A stretch of DNA of 64,000 bases from Serilophus lunatus (GCA_013399895.1 VXBA01000662.1:62001-126000); one strand, 5' to 3'. Positions 40,801-53,589 are shown, numbered from the stretch's first letter. The notes: a model not told the origin generated them from the sequence alone. Numbers and translations are program-made.

Positions 40801-43424
40801 AATTGCTAAGTACAGTTCAGACACTTGTAGCTGGGAAAGTCCACTACTGTATTGTCCATACTTTTTTTTTTCACTAGGAACATAAAGAATGTCATCATAA
40901 TCCATCCTGCAATTTGCACTCTGCCAGTTCAGTAAGAGTGATGAAATGCAATGATATTTAATATTTAAGGGACCTGCCAGTGCCCTTCACACTTGTAATC
41001 GAGCTCTCAAAGCCAATTCCAAAAGACTGTAAACCGAATTCAGGCAAGTCAGTCCTAACATCATTTTCCATTTCAACATTCATATGACAGTTAGACAGGT
41101 ATTTAAAAACAAACAAGAGAGCAGCCCTATTCCCCCGCGTGCTTTTCATCTCCACGACCATTTCCTTAGCACAGCATTGTGGGGGGTAGCTTTGGTTTTT
41201 CTCATTCTGCTCTAGGACAAATAATTAAAGAGGAGTCACTGAATTCACTGGGACACGGCAGCAAACACTCCTGCCTGAGTTCTCACACACCTGAAGGTAA
41301 CTATGATTTAAAATGTTTGCCCTAGTTATTCAGAATACTTTTGTAAGTGACCCCTATTTATGCTAGAACTCACACAAGAGATAAACACAGCATGCATTGA
41401 GTTGTAGTTTAGAGACTGTTTATGTTTTTCACTCTGCTAAAAATACTCCTGTTCTATCTTAAAAAAATGTATTATAGAGAAAATACCAAAGAGTCTCCTG
41501 GGCACCAAACAATTTTTCCAGGCAAACATCCACAACTATTTTGTCAATTAAACCAATAAGATGTGATCAAGTACCTCCCTATAGAAAATAAAGTCAAAAA
41601 GTACTATGAAACTTCTTGAAATACATGTTTTCTTGGGCATTGAAAAAGCCTAGGAATGTTCGTAGGGCATTTTGGTTCTGAGGGACCGCTTCTCACTACT
41701 TTTATTTTGTGTAACAAACTGATAATTTAAAATAATAGTGATGATGATGTTCTGACATCACAAGACGCATGAAGAACCCTGTCAAAGTAATATATTGCAG
41801 TTTGCTGTGTAATTATGTTGGAGCAGAGTGTTGGAAAACTTAGTATAATCATTAGCTGAGTGCTGAATGTTTTGATTGTCAGACAGGTTGTATATGATGC
41901 AAATATATGACTCAGAAATGATTTCACATAAACATTTTGGTAACAGTAATCTGACTCATAACCTCCAACATAGAAAATAACAAGCTGCACAAAACATCTG
42001 CGCGCTCTGAGCAACCCCATCTTGTAGCAACCTTCACAAGTCCAACAGCACAGAGAAACCAGAGGGTCCTATCCCTGAGGACTCAAAGCTAAGAAGTGCT
42101 AACATTTACCTTTCCAAAAAGAGTCAAAGGAGTAAAGGCAGCTGTCATTCCCGCCAGGGATCCCTGGAAAAGAGCTATAATAGTTTACACCACACAATAT
42201 TCTGTCCAGTGGGCATTGCTTGGTCTAGGTCCACAATTAACAGAGCTAAAATGGGAGGAATAATTTGTTGCTATTTCCTCCCAAAGCTTCACCATGTCAA
42301 GTATGACACAATGAATAATTCTTCTACTATTTATTTTCTCATTCGTTAGGAGATGGACAGCTTCTTTCATGACCCCTTTCTGAAGACAAATGTGCAGTCT
42401 TGAGTGACAAGGAGGATTTACCATTTGTTATTTCAGAGGAGGTTTGCCATGTTTATTCTGGAAAGTGCCATGAATTAATGAACTATCTCTTCAAGCTTCA
42501 GTGCATCGGAGCTGCCAGCTCTCTGGCTGCCAGAAGCAACAGACTGTTTTGGGACCCCATAAAATTGTTTTTACTGAGACTACAGATAGCAAAAGTATCA
42601 GGCAGACCCAATCCCAATAGCTCCTGAAACATAAAGGAGTCATTATACCAATTTCAGCCATTACACTGCATTTTTACTGGGGCTTCCTCCACAAAACTAT
42701 CATTTAACTCAGAAGACCATCTACTATTAGCTTTCCTGCAGCATGGAAAATACCAAAACCTAACCAAACCTTTACTAGGTTTTCCAATAATTTCAAATTA
42801 AATGTGCTAGCCTGTGACCACTTCCATTTTTCCTGTTCAGATTCTCATGGATGCCAGCTCATGTCCGTGCAAAAGAAGCATACTTTAACATGCACATTAA
42901 TACCAGAGCCTGTGCACATGGTCTTGGCTACCACTCACTGGCACCCGAGTGTCTCTTGCGCCATTCAGTCGGAGATCTGAAAAGAAAAGCTGCTCTCTTG
43001 CAAAAAGCATCGCTTAGGGAACGCAGTGGACATCATCTAGAAATGGATGTCTGGTGGTTATTTGTGTTCACAGAGCACCCGCAGAGACCAGAGGTATTAC
43101 CAATGATCAGAGGCTCACAAGCACGTCCAAAGAGCCGTGTGCCTAATGGAGCATGGCTGCAGAACTCAGAGACTGTATGATACAGATGAGCAAGGCTCAC
43201 GAGCAGGAAGTACTAAAGCCTAAGCCAAGTAAGAACCCATAGTCTCCAGCTGATTTATGATAACACGTGGAAATGGACAGGTTTCAACAAATAAGACCCT
43301 CCTGTTTCACCAACTCCATGAGCCACTGGAGGATCTGCCAGGCCAGTAACACAGCACACAGTTTCATGGTTAGATTGAAGGAATGAAAGCAAGAATTTCA
43401 GAGACTTCATAACAGCTCTGGTCC
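34860..43424. other. Intron segment, no gene recognised
   Basis: This is AT-rich unique DNA. It contains open frames of 131 codons (35617-36012 plus) and 163 codons (39343-39834 plus), both beginning at GTG rather than ATG and without known domains. I treat them as chance. Confidence 0.6.
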
Positions 43425-43565
43425 GGTCTGTCCTCCAAGCCTCAGCTCAGTTATCTGGAAAATGAGTATAATAGTGCTTTACACTTGTCGGAGAACACTG
43501 GACTACTTCAATGCTGATGAAGTGTTTTGAGGTTCTGAATAACAGATAGGGTAGTATCATTACAT
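43425..43565 (+). repeat. MIR-like SINE relic
   Basis: The order of AGCCTCAGCTCAGTTATCTG, GAAAATGAGTATAATAGTGC, GAAGTGTTTTGAGGTTCTGA and then a GTATCATTA-type end follows the MIR 3' half (a CCTCAGTTTCCTCATCTGTAAAATGGGGATAATA-like block followed by a GCGCTTTGAGATCCT-like block). It is diverged, as expected for an ancient amniote SINE. Confidence 0.55.
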
Positions 43566-43784
43566 TGTCTAGCAAGTAACAAGCGTTACACACCCTGAGA
43601 ATAGAACATTTTTGGACAGGACATCTACTGCGATCATTAAATTGTAAAAACTATCACATGCAAGTGACAAGACACAGACATCACAAAGTGAAAATCCATT
43701 GTAGTGCACTAAGCAAATGTATTTTCTCTCCAGCTATCTTCCATAGCGTAAGTTGGAACTTTCTTGAATATGACAATATTTTTT

Positions 43785-43845
43785 TAAGTCTCCCTTCTTT
43801 TTTCTTCGCTCCCTTCCCCCTCTGCCTTTTTTCTTTTGTGGGTTA
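43785..43845 (+). repeat. Pyrimidine-rich tract
   Basis: These are about 60 bases of almost pure C/T with CTCCCTTC and CTTCCCCCTC units. It is simple sequence. Confidence 0.75.
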
Positions 43846-45837
43846 AAAAAACCACATTTAAAGTGCAAGCCAAGAGATTCACAGTCACCAAAGGCTGCAG
43901 AACATACAGTGAATTTTGGCAGGACATAAATGTTTATCCTTTTCATATGCTGTTTAAATTATTTTTATAAACAAGTCATTATCTTGCATAGCCACTGCTT
44001 GGTCCCTTTCATGTCAAAGATGTTTGATGTTACAATAATTAAGCAAAAGGGTCTGCATGCTTGTAATGCTGTCTCAGGATGACGGTTTGTGGGCAAGAGG
44101 CTGCTGCTTTTCTAAAATGAAGGGTTTTTTCACCAAGCTTCATCATGTAAGTTGAGCACCTGGATTCCGTACTTGTGGATCAAATATTTGTGAAGATATT
44201 AAAATATGAACTTCAAACCAGGCTTCAATTTTAGAACTATGTTCCTACTATTTTGCATCAAAATTGCGCACACAAGTCGAGACTCACAGAGAAGCCTCTT
44301 GCTGCTTGCCCGCAAGGGTTTTGAGGAACCAGGCTGGCCACTGTGATAAAGACTCAGGTGTATTAAAAGCTTATAGGACTTCTTCCTGCTTCCTCATTTT
44401 TTCTTGCAAAGCATCTGGTAATTCGACCTCTGCTCATCTGGATTTGGCCAGAGGGAGCTTGTGCCTCTGTGACATAAGGAATTAAAGGTCCGTCCACTTC
44501 TTTATTCCCTGATACAGAATTCTAATCCAGACACATTTGATTCAGTTTGAAAGATATGGAAGCTAGCCAGCAGTAAATGTTCATGTCCAAAAAACTTTGT
44601 ATTACTACAGAGTTCACACAGACAGGGGCAGACAAGTCTTTTGCATCTTATACATGCTTACTGCAGTTCAACATTGTTTGAAAAACTTTTTTCCTTGTAA
44701 AAGGAATTGGCTGCTAACAGCTTTACTCTTCTGGTTTTCTCTCTCAAACGGTCTGGAAAGACTAGGTGATACAAGGATACAAGAAGACACACCTGTCTCA
44801 CACTGAGGCTGCCAACCCTTTCCTCCCTCTAACGTTAATCTCTTGGTTTATGGATCCAACAATCACAACATGCCCACAAGCTCTAAACTGTTCTCATTTT
44901 TTTAAGTGCTCTTTGTTGCCTGGTGTGGAGCTAAACACTTGTGCTTCAATAGACATTAGGTCACCTCTCAGCCCTTGTACAAACAGAGTGTGTAATACCT
45001 TGACCACACGAACATGACGCAGTAAGCAACAAGATAAGAATACTGCATCTGCACACGTAGTGCACCTCTGCATGGTACATGTGCACCATGAACCTCTGCA
45101 CACATGCTTTAAACATGGCATATTTTACAGCCTGTACTTGATAAAAGAAATTTGGGCTCTCCCTTTGACAAGATTTTGAGTTGACCAAATATTCATATAT
45201 ATTCTTCAAAAGAGGGCTTCAAATAGCTGATTCATACATTTCTCATGCTGCACACAACCATTAAAATACGGGCAATAACACATCTTTGGAATACTGTTTG
45301 AAAAACGCTCCCTCATTTACTATCAGGAAATTCGATGCTTCAGAACAAGTGTTAGCACAGTCTTGATTAATTTGTAAAGCTATTCAAGCCATGAAGTACA
45401 TCTGCACATTGAGTATATTTCAAATACTGTGCTTCTGTTTTCACTTTCAAAATGTTTTTATTTATACATTAATATTTGACCTATGAATGTTCCAAGTTTA
45501 TATGGAGCCAGCTGTTCTAAATTCTGGTTATACTGAGCATTTCGTGCAAAACATCAGGTGATATCATTGGATATTTTTAAGGGGAAAGTTCACAGGAAAG
45601 CAGTTATGTATTCTTGTGATTAACACCACATTGGATCAAAACAGTCATGTCTAGCTCTCTGAAAATACAGCTACTGTTCTAGTTAGCAGAACACTTCAGC
45701 TCTGTCTACATTATCCTTTTTTGCCAGAAGTTCCCACTGTTGCTACCACTGATTCAATTCTGTCATTGTGCTATGATGAACACTGCACCATAAAAAGAGC
45801 TGAAGGCAGTGCTGTCAAAGTCTTTGTGCCCTTAACA

Positions 45838-45925
45838 AAAAAAACCTTATTACATCACCAAAAAAAAACCCCAACCAACCCGAAAAAAACCCCACCTCAA
45901 AACTCTACCCAACCCACAAGACAGT
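45838..45925 (+). repeat. A/C-rich low-complexity tract
   Basis: A runs are broken by CCCC and CCAACC units, similar in style to the tracts at 49750 and 56288. Repeated tracts of this kind across the window suggest a genome-wide simple-repeat habit rather than a locus-specific element. Confidence 0.75.
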
Positions 45926-46354
45926 TTCATAAGTAACTGAAAGTTCAGGAAATACCAGACTCAATCCATAGCAGGTTTTAGGAATCAAAGTCCATTACAA
46001 GGTATTAAACACCCTTGAAATTCCACAGGGATTCAGTTTCTTTAATTAAGGTTGTTTTGCTCCTGAAACAGTCCTGTGGCAGCTGCAGCCCCATGCCCTT
46101 CCCAAAGCCACTGACTTGAGAGCCTACCCCAGGTGCAAAGCACAGGGCCACTGGTGCCTCCTGGGGGTGCTCTCTCAGCCACCTCTGCTGCAAATGCTGC
46201 AGCCCCACAGAAGGCACCACTCCTCTTCCTCTGTCCACCATAATTGGAAAAAGGGTGGAAAGAAACAATTTGGTGAATGGTTTTCAGGCATATCTCCTCA
46301 CTCTCAGCATATCACAGCTACAGAATCTCAGTCCCAAGTGCCCTCTCGATACTT

Positions 46355-46600
46355 GGAATCATAGGTGGTTTGAACTGGAAGGCACCTTCAAAAATCATCC
46401 AGTTCAACCCCTGCCATGGGCTGTAGACCAGGTTTCTCAAAGCCCCATGCAAACCTGGCTCTGAGCACCTCCAAGAATGGGGCATTTACAGCTTCTCTGG
46501 GCAATGTGTTCCAGTGTCTCACCACTTCTGTTGTAAAAAATTTCTTCCTTATATCCAATCTAAACCTATCCTCTTTCAGTTTAAAGTTATTGCCCCATCA
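46355..46600 (-). mobile_element. CR1 LINE 3' end fragment
   Basis: GGAATCATAGGTGGTTTGAA, CATCCAGTTCAACCCCTGCC, GGGCAATGTGTTCCAGTGTC, then TTTCTTCCTTATATCCAATC and TAAACCTATCC are the reverse complement of the CR1 ORF2 C-terminus and 3' UTR. Homology stops near the TTATTGCCCC motif at about 46596, so only about 245 bases were inserted. It lies in the same strand as BMP6. Confidence 0.85.
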
Positions 46601-47307
46601 AACAGGGAACATAGATGTGACCCTTACCAGCCTCCAAGAATCAGGCACACAGAAGACAACTTTCTAGTCCTTAATCCCCATATCCCAGGCTCTGATGCTT
46701 GCTAAAATAAGTGAGGAACTCTCGACCATGAGCCATTTTTCCATTTGGGCAATAGTGTTTGCTGTCTGTTTCACATTGCTATATAAGTGGTCAAATGGAA
46801 ATGCTAAATGATTAGTAAGTGGACTGTGCTTAACAGCATAACTGTGCATCTGCTGGGATACAGCAGAAACACACAACGGGTCTGCTTACATCCCAAGTAA
46901 CTCATATCTTCCTCTAATCCCCTATAAGTTAGAATGAGACAAGATGACCTAAAATGAATCGTGCTTCTGTGGCATGGAAAGTCTAAACACCATCTTCCTT
47001 CCTTCTAAATCACAAACACCATTTCAAAGTTTATATTTAAAAACTATGAGAGAGAATGTCATCATTGCAATGCATTGGGCTAGACCCAGCAAGGATCCAC
47101 AGCACCTTGGCAGATGTACAAGCCTGCAGCCAGCAGTCCCAGCAGGAGCTCAGCACAAGACATCCATGACAGCTGCCCAAATGATTTTCTGCTAAGGCTG
47201 TGTTGAGCAGGAAGAAAATTGCCAAGAGAAAACCTTTTTATAAGAAGGGGTTTCATTTCAACTTTATTTGAGGAAAAGAACTAGGAAGTTCTGCTTTTAT
47301 TTTTACA

Positions 47308-47342
47308 AAAAAAAAAAAAACAACAAAAAAAAAACAAACACC
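47308..47342 (+). repeat. A-rich simple repeat
   Basis: A runs of about 10-14 bases are joined by CAAC and CAAAC. It is simple sequence. Confidence 0.85.
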
Positions 47343-49744
47343 CAACCCCACACCTGGGTTTTTAATTCAAAATACAACATTTCAGTTATTTACAGATAAA
47401 AATATTGATTTGAATTAATCAAGACTTGTTTGGCAATATTGGCTTTTTACAATTACCATAAATTACTGTTGTTGTTGTTGCTGTAAGAAAGACTTCAACA
47501 TTTTACACAAATTTAAGACTGTAAGTTTTCAAGCTCTGCAAAGCTTTCACAAGACTGAAGAAATAGTCCAACAAATACTACACAGTCTGGCTCCAGTAGC
47601 TTAGTCCAGATGACAGTTAGACCTAGATACATTACTTACACAAACATGACCCTCCACTCATTTCAACAGTACAGGTTTTGAAGAGCAGCTTCTCCAGGAG
47701 CCACGCATCTTCCAAGGCTCCTGGCCAAAGGCAGAAAGATGACTACAGTCCCTCAAATTCCAAGTCCAGAGTAGCTGAGGACTTCCAAAAGACAATTTGC
47801 TCTCTCTTTAATTGTCTTGTCAGGCAGTTACACACTAGCAGGCAGCTTGCAAGCAAAGACTATTTCAAGGAGACGACATAAACGAGGACCTTGAGCTGCA
47901 TCAGCTGAACAGCCAAATGTAAGGCTGCTCTTCAACACTTGGGAATCTGTTTGGCATCAAAGCCCACTACACAACATTTGGCAGAAGTCAGTAAACTCAT
48001 TCCCATTGTCAACTTCATGATTTCTAATACTGGCCTGCTCTGGACACACATGGAGGATGCTGCTTACATGCCGAGTGAGCAAGGCTGTACACAGCCAGCT
48101 GGCAGCACAGCCAGATCTGCAGCATCACACACTCGGGTTTTTCCCTGTGAGTAGATGTCTCGACCTTTATAACACGTGGCCAAGAGTATAAACAGATGGG
48201 ATGACAGTATGAATGGTACGCTTCTATCAACCTAATCACACAACATCCCCAACACATCTTGGTTGCCTAATTTCATATCCTCCAGCAGCAAGCACGGTAC
48301 CAGGAAAAAGACAGGTGAGGTGATCAAATTCTTCAGAGGAAAAAATTCACCTGCTGTAGAAATGCATGTAAGGACCCTGAAGCACTGCTTCCCTCCTGTG
48401 AAAAGCCATGCAGAACAAAGGCATATTGCTTGCACCTAAGGTGCTACAAATTTGTGCAAGATCATTTCTAGAAGAAAATCTGGTAGGTGACAGCTGCCAA
48501 AAAGACGAAAAGCCTGTTTGGAAGACATCATATCTATAAGGTGCTGCTTTATAGGCAAGGGGAGAGAGAGAGTATTTGTACAGCAAGTTCTACATTTACC
48601 TCCAAGCAGCTCCCTTGCACTGAAAGGGGGCACCCATGCCCTAGCAGACACTTGAAGTCTTGCAGGAAAAATAGGGATTGTCTGGAGTTTGGAGATTTGA
48701 AAATAAGAGGCTTTTCACCATGGTCCCAACTCAAATCATGTGGAAAACCTTCAGGGTTGACTGCAGGACTGCCTTGCAAATAGGTCAGCTTACCTTCAAC
48801 CTTTTGTATGAAGTCCTCCCAAGAGACCTGTGGGTTTTATGATGAAAGGGAAAACCCTCTCTCCAAAAATACAGAGATATAGTGAATCCATGCTGTTAAT
48901 CGGATATAAAAAGATAGTAGGCTGAATAACCAAGCACGGCACCCCAGAAAGCACACTTTGTAAAATCCTTATCTCTGGAGGTTTTGATGAGTCCAGACTT
49001 TTCCAGCACAGCTATCCAGCTGTCAACAGCCACAGATTTAGGTCATGGCAGAAACCCACAAAGACCACCACTGAATTCCTTGGTTGTGACTGTGGGAAGC
49101 ACATTTCTTTTTTTCCCCTCGATACAGATACCAGGATAGGGAGGCACGGGTGAAGACCAGAAAAGTTTCTTTCCTGTTTTGACATAGAATTGCTTAACAG
49201 CACCTTTAATTATACAATAGCAATTCTGGATACAGTTAAAGTAGCAAAGTCCTTGAGAGTCTTGTTTTCTGCTGCTACCCATGGCATACACTGCTCTGAA
49301 GAAATCAGCTGGTGAAACAAGGCGTATCAGCACTGACAAGCCAGAGAAGACCAGGGAGACTTTAAATCTGCCACAGCCCCTGACCGACTAACCTGATATA
49401 TTAATCAGTTTAGATAACTTAGATAATAAATTTATCTTATGTATGGTTTTGCTTGTAATGGAAAGAGAAACTTATTTGTACTCTGATACTGCTCTCCAGG
49501 TGTTTTATAAAGCAAAGTGCTAAGCATCTCCTTGAAAACCTGGGCACACTAAGCTCCACTAAAGTCAGCCCCTCTGGGAATCACTGCCCACACCTTGCAA
49601 GTCCATACTACAATACAGACTGCACCAGATAGGCAAGACAAATCCCAGACCCTCCACTTCAAAGGCTGATGGTTTTTGTCCCCCCTGTAAGATAACAAAT
49701 CCTTGTGTCTGGAAAACCTTCACACCTCTGTGCCTCCCTTTTTC

Positions 49745-49805
49745 CACTCAAAAAAATGCAAAAACCCACAACCAAAAACTCCCCCAAAATCCAAAACAAA
49801 ATAGA
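49745..49805 (+). repeat. A/C-rich low-complexity tract
   Basis: It has CAAAAACCCACAACC and CCCCCAAAATCC units with nearly no G or T. Confidence 0.75.
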
Positions 49806-52752
49806 AACAATCTCCAAGGACATCCCCACCTCTGAGATCAAGACAAGCCTGCACTGCCTGAATAATCCAAGACCTCACTAAAGTCCCTCAGCTTAGCAAA
49901 ACCTTGACAAAGGGGACTTGTACATTGAACACACGTGGAAATACAGCTTTCTCGGAAAGAAAACACATCTGCTGTATCCTAAGACCAAAGGATGTATGTT
50001 GGTCAGGGGGGGCAGGAGCTGCATATTTAAAATCAGTTGTGACTACAAGCTAGTGACCTTTTGGGCTACAGGGCTGGAAAAGGTAAATACACTTTTAGAA
50101 GTCACTTGACTGAGATGATGGCTTTCCAGCACAATAAGATGCATCAAATTTCTGTCAGGTTCTGAACTGCAGAAAAAGCAGTATCAGCCACCTGAAGGCA
50201 GGTCACCCTGAGAGAACAGCAAGGGCCCTTCAGTAATGGAAAGGGAAGTCCTTATGGTTGGACACAAAGTTCTTCAGGAGTCAGTTTTAACTGAGCAGAA
50301 ATAACTATAGGAGTGGCCATATACAGAAAATCCCAACTAAAATAATTCTGGCAGTGTCTGCTTGTAAGCAGACCCCAGCTGTGGTTTTCAGGGCTGCTTG
50401 ACATGCACTTCATTGGAAGAGTCAGTGTGCTTGAGATCAGGAAGTCTTCCCTTTATGCTATGATCCCATCATCTTTTGTTGCATTTCTGACTTCATCTAA
50501 TAAACTAATTCGACAGATCACAGGCTGACTTTCTCCCATCATACCTTTGGTTTCTATATTGGATATAACCTTAGGCTTCGTCTAGTTTTCTGACATGAAA
50601 TATTGTTTAATGGAAAAGTAAATAATAACACACAGGTGAAAGACCCCAAAAAATCCATGGCATGCCAGAGAAGCTACAGAAAACAGCCAAACAGCTGTTC
50701 AGTCTCAGCCCATTGATTTGCCAACACTCTGGTAACAAACAATCACGCTAAATGACATTATGGTTTATGACTCGGAATTTGGAAGTTGATGAGAAAGTTC
50801 TGCAGTTGATTCATGCTTCCTGAGACTCTCAACTGGCATTTCAATTGCACTATTTTACTACATTACATGAATAAATTTCCTTGTTGTTACATAAGTGTCT
50901 AGATCCAAATTATCAGAACTGATTTGAATCATATGAGTGGAGGGCTGTATTTTCAAAAGAAACACGTAATTTCAGGTCTATCATTTAATACTACTCTCCT
51001 GGCACTTTATAGTGTCAAATACTTTATAAAACACCACATGCTCACACTTCTCCCTGAAATCTGCTCTTCTGGGAGCCACCTAGCCCCTTGCAAGAACCTT
51101 GTTTCACATCCCTCGGATAAAACATGCTATGGACCTGCTTACAGCCAGCTACAGCCAGCACTGCACTTCTTAGGTAGGTCCTAAAAATCCCCAAGACAAG
51201 GAAAAAGAGATGGCAGCAATTCCATATATTCAAAGGACAGAGAGGTAGGGAAGGCTGGGAGGAGAAAAGAACAGAAGCAGGTGCCCTTTGGACTAGAAAC
51301 CTGCACAATAATCTCAAATTCTGAGCTAGACAGAGACCATGCTAGCTTCATTGATGGACGATTTCAGGATATCTCAATCAGAGCTCTGAGATGTCAAAAC
51401 CACCTAAATATCCCCAAGCTAACTTTAAACAAGGCAACTGAGATCCTGACAGGTGCACACCTGCAGTATGTGGAGCCTACACAGGGCTCTACACTCCTGC
51501 AAGGGCTGAGCACCCAAGGCAGCTCAGCTGCACCTGCACCACTTGCAGTCACCACGGTTTCAATGTAGACAAATCCTTCAGCAACTACTTGCAGCACTTC
51601 TGACCTACTACGTGATTTCCACTTGGTAAAAAGGTTAATCAGGTCTTGTTCTAGATACTTACGGCTACAAAGCTATTGAACACACGTACCAACACTGGGA
51701 GCTCAGAGAAATTTCCTGCTGCAATAACATAACCCTGCTCCAGATGAGTAAACACACAACAAATTGTATTTTTTTAAAAACAAGACAAGCTGTTCACAGG
51801 TGTTGTCATTCCGGCACACAGTTCTGGCAGCACAGTGAAAAGGCAGTTTTCAGCTGACCAGCTAAGACACTCGAGCTTCACAGAAATTCTCTAAAAAAAG
51901 GAACTGCAATTTGCCAACTGAAATATTTTCATTTTCCACATTAGGTTGAATCTAATTACACTGTTTCCTTAAAAATGCATTGTATTAAGGGCTCCTTTAA
52001 GTAAAAAATTTAATGGGTTTTCCACTGAAACTGCCCATCTGAGAGCCCTTCACATCAGTATATCGCTGACGGGATTATTTGTTTGAAAAGCAGGTTGACG
52101 TCTAACAGAACTTATTTCAAGATTTCCACGTGATACAGATTTTTATTGTGTTCTCAGGCTCATTCGCCAGAATAACCTACACAGGGTCACATATTCATCA
52201 CCACACTAGCTTTGATCCCCACAAAAATACCCAAAATAACAAGATGAAGACACCGTGGAGTAGCGCGGATGTACTTTGTTCAAGCCACAAAGGTTATCTC
52301 TGCGCTGCTTGGTCAGAGTGAGTGCGACCTGCGCTCTGGAATGGTCCCCCAGCTCAGCTGCCCAGGAACCGGACGAGGGCAAGTTTAATTCTGAACGGCA
52401 GGCTCCGACCACTACTATTTGAACAAGGTCAAAAAGACTATTAAAAGAAAAAAAAAAATGGTTTTTTTCTTCGTCCTCCCTCCTCCCAAAGGTTTTGCAT
52501 TCTGGGCATTTTTTTATTTTTTTTTTTACTGATTGAGAAAGGTTTTGCCGTTCCCCGAAGTATGCTGCTCTCCCAGCCGAAACCAGTGCAGCTCAAGGTG
52601 AGTCCCGATCGGCAAATCCCGATCCCGCTGCGCCCCACAGGGAAACTGCCGCCCGCCTCGTCTCCCCGGGACAGGGGTGTGCGCGGGACGGACAGACGGA
52701 CGGACAGGCGGGTGGCTAGGTGTGCTCCGCGCAGCCCAGCACTCACTCAGTC

Positions 52753-52758
52753 ACTCAC
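52753..52758 (-). other. Splice donor of BMP6 intron 1
   Basis: The minus strand reads AACCTGG/GTGAGTGA, a near-consensus 5' splice site (GTGAGT). It falls exactly where BMP5/6/7-type genes end their first coding exon, one base into the valine codon after VNL. Reading on without splicing gives Gly-Glu and a stop, which supports a real exon boundary here. Confidence 0.88.
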
Positions 52759-53093
52759 CCAGGTTGACGAAGCTCATGACCATGTCGGCGTCGTTGAGGA
52801 AGGCGCTGTCCTGCGAGCTGGGCAGCGGCGGCGGGGCGAGGGGCTGCGGGCGGCCGCCCCGATCCGCGCCGGCGCTGCCCTCCGTGCCCTCGGCCAGAGA
52901 GTGGTAGAGGTCCAGCATGAAGCGCGGCGCCGCCGTCAGCCGTCCCGGCGGCGGGGCCGGCGGCTCCCGCGGCAGCGGCCGGGGGCGATGGGGCAGCCCC
53001 AGCACCGAGAGGATCTCTCGCTGCATCTCCCGCTTCTCGTGCGACTTCAGCCGCCGGTAGAGGAAGCCTGAGGCGGCGGCGGGCGGCGGCGGC
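52759..53093 (-). CDS. BMP6: BMP6 first coding exon, partial (N-terminal proregion)
   Basis: Encodes part of the proregion of bone morphogenetic protein 6, a secreted TGF-beta family ligand made as a proprotein and cleaved to a cystine-knot dimer; the mature domain lies in later exons outside this window. The minus strand reads about 111 codons plus one base. In order: a Pro/Ala run, SGFLYRRLK, EKREMQREILSVLGLPHRPR, a short proline-rich linker, FMLDLYHSLAE, a Gly/Pro-rich linker, then QDSAFLNDADMVMSFVNL. The last block, with SAFLNDADMVMSFVNL, matches BMP6 better than BMP7 (SHFLTDADMVMSF) or BMP5. The exon ends in phase 1 (AACCTG-G) before a GTGAGT donor, so the next residue would be a valine split by the intron, as in the BMP5/6/7 group. 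The start codon and signal peptide lie in the adjacent N gap. Both variable linkers look shorter than in human BMP6 and lack its glutamine run. Family assignment is firm; the paralogue call is strong but made from memory of the family. Confidence 0.93.
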
Positions 53094-53589
53094 NNNNNNN
53101 NNNNNNNNNNNNNNNNNNNNNNNNNNNNNNNNNNNNNNNNNNNNNNNNNNNNNNNNNNNNNNNNNNNNNNNNNNNNNNNNNNNNNNNNNNNNNNNNNNNN
53201 NNNNNNNNNNNNNNNNNNNNNNNNNNNNNNNNNNNNNNNNNNNNNNNNNNNNNNNNNNNNNNNNNNNNNNNNNNNNNNNNNNNNNNNNNNNNNNNNNNNN
53301 NNNNNNNNNNNNNNNNNNNNNNNNNNNNNNNNNNNNNNNNNNNNNNNNNNNNNNNNNNNNNNNNNNNNNNNNNNNNNNNNNNNNNNNNNNNNNNNNNNNN
53401 NNNNNNNNNNNNNNNNNNNNNNNNNNNNNNNNNNNNNNNNNNNNNNNNNNNNNNNNNNNNNNNNNNNNNNNNNNNNNNNNNNNNNNNNNNNNNNNNNNNN
53501 NNNNNNNNNNNNNNNNNNNNNNNNNNNNNNNNNNNNNNNNNNNNNNNNNNNNNNNNNNNNNNNNNNNNNNNNNNNNNNNNNNNNNNNNN
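53094..53589. other. Assembly gap of 496 N inside BMP6 exon 1
   Basis: Unresolved bases lie in the middle of the CpG island. By comparison with the known protein, the start codon, signal peptide and first few dozen residues of BMP6 belong here, together with part of the 5' UTR. The flank is a GCC/GGC repeat, which suggests a GC-rich sequencing dropout. The true gap size may differ from 496. Confidence 0.95.

Larger units (their letters stand above)
43566..46354. other. Intron segment, no gene recognised
   Basis: Apart from the pyrimidine tract and an A/C-rich tract at 45838-45925 I see only unique AT-rich sequence. Confidence 0.6.
46601..52559. other. Intron segment next to exon 1, no gene recognised
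   Basis: This is AT-rich unique sequence with an A-rich run at 47308-47342 and an A/C-rich tract at 49745-49805. No recognisable coding sequence. Composition shifts toward GC after about 52320. Confidence 0.6.
1..52758 (-). other. BMP6: BMP6 intron 1, partial
   Basis: No reading frame at lower coordinates resembles BMP6 exon 2, which should continue with an acidic block followed by an IPEGE-like motif. The mammalian gene is known for a very long first intron, so I infer that this whole stretch is intron 1 and that the acceptor lies beyond position 1. It holds no other gene I can recognise on either strand: open frames are short, lack known motifs and are broken within about 160 codons. Repeats inside it are listed separately. 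Confidence 0.72.

Noticed and set aside
52562..53071. 169-codon plus-strand open frame in the CpG island
   Set aside because: It is antisense to BMP6 exon 1. GC-rich DNA has few stop codons, and the product is a low-complexity Arg/Ala/Pro sequence.
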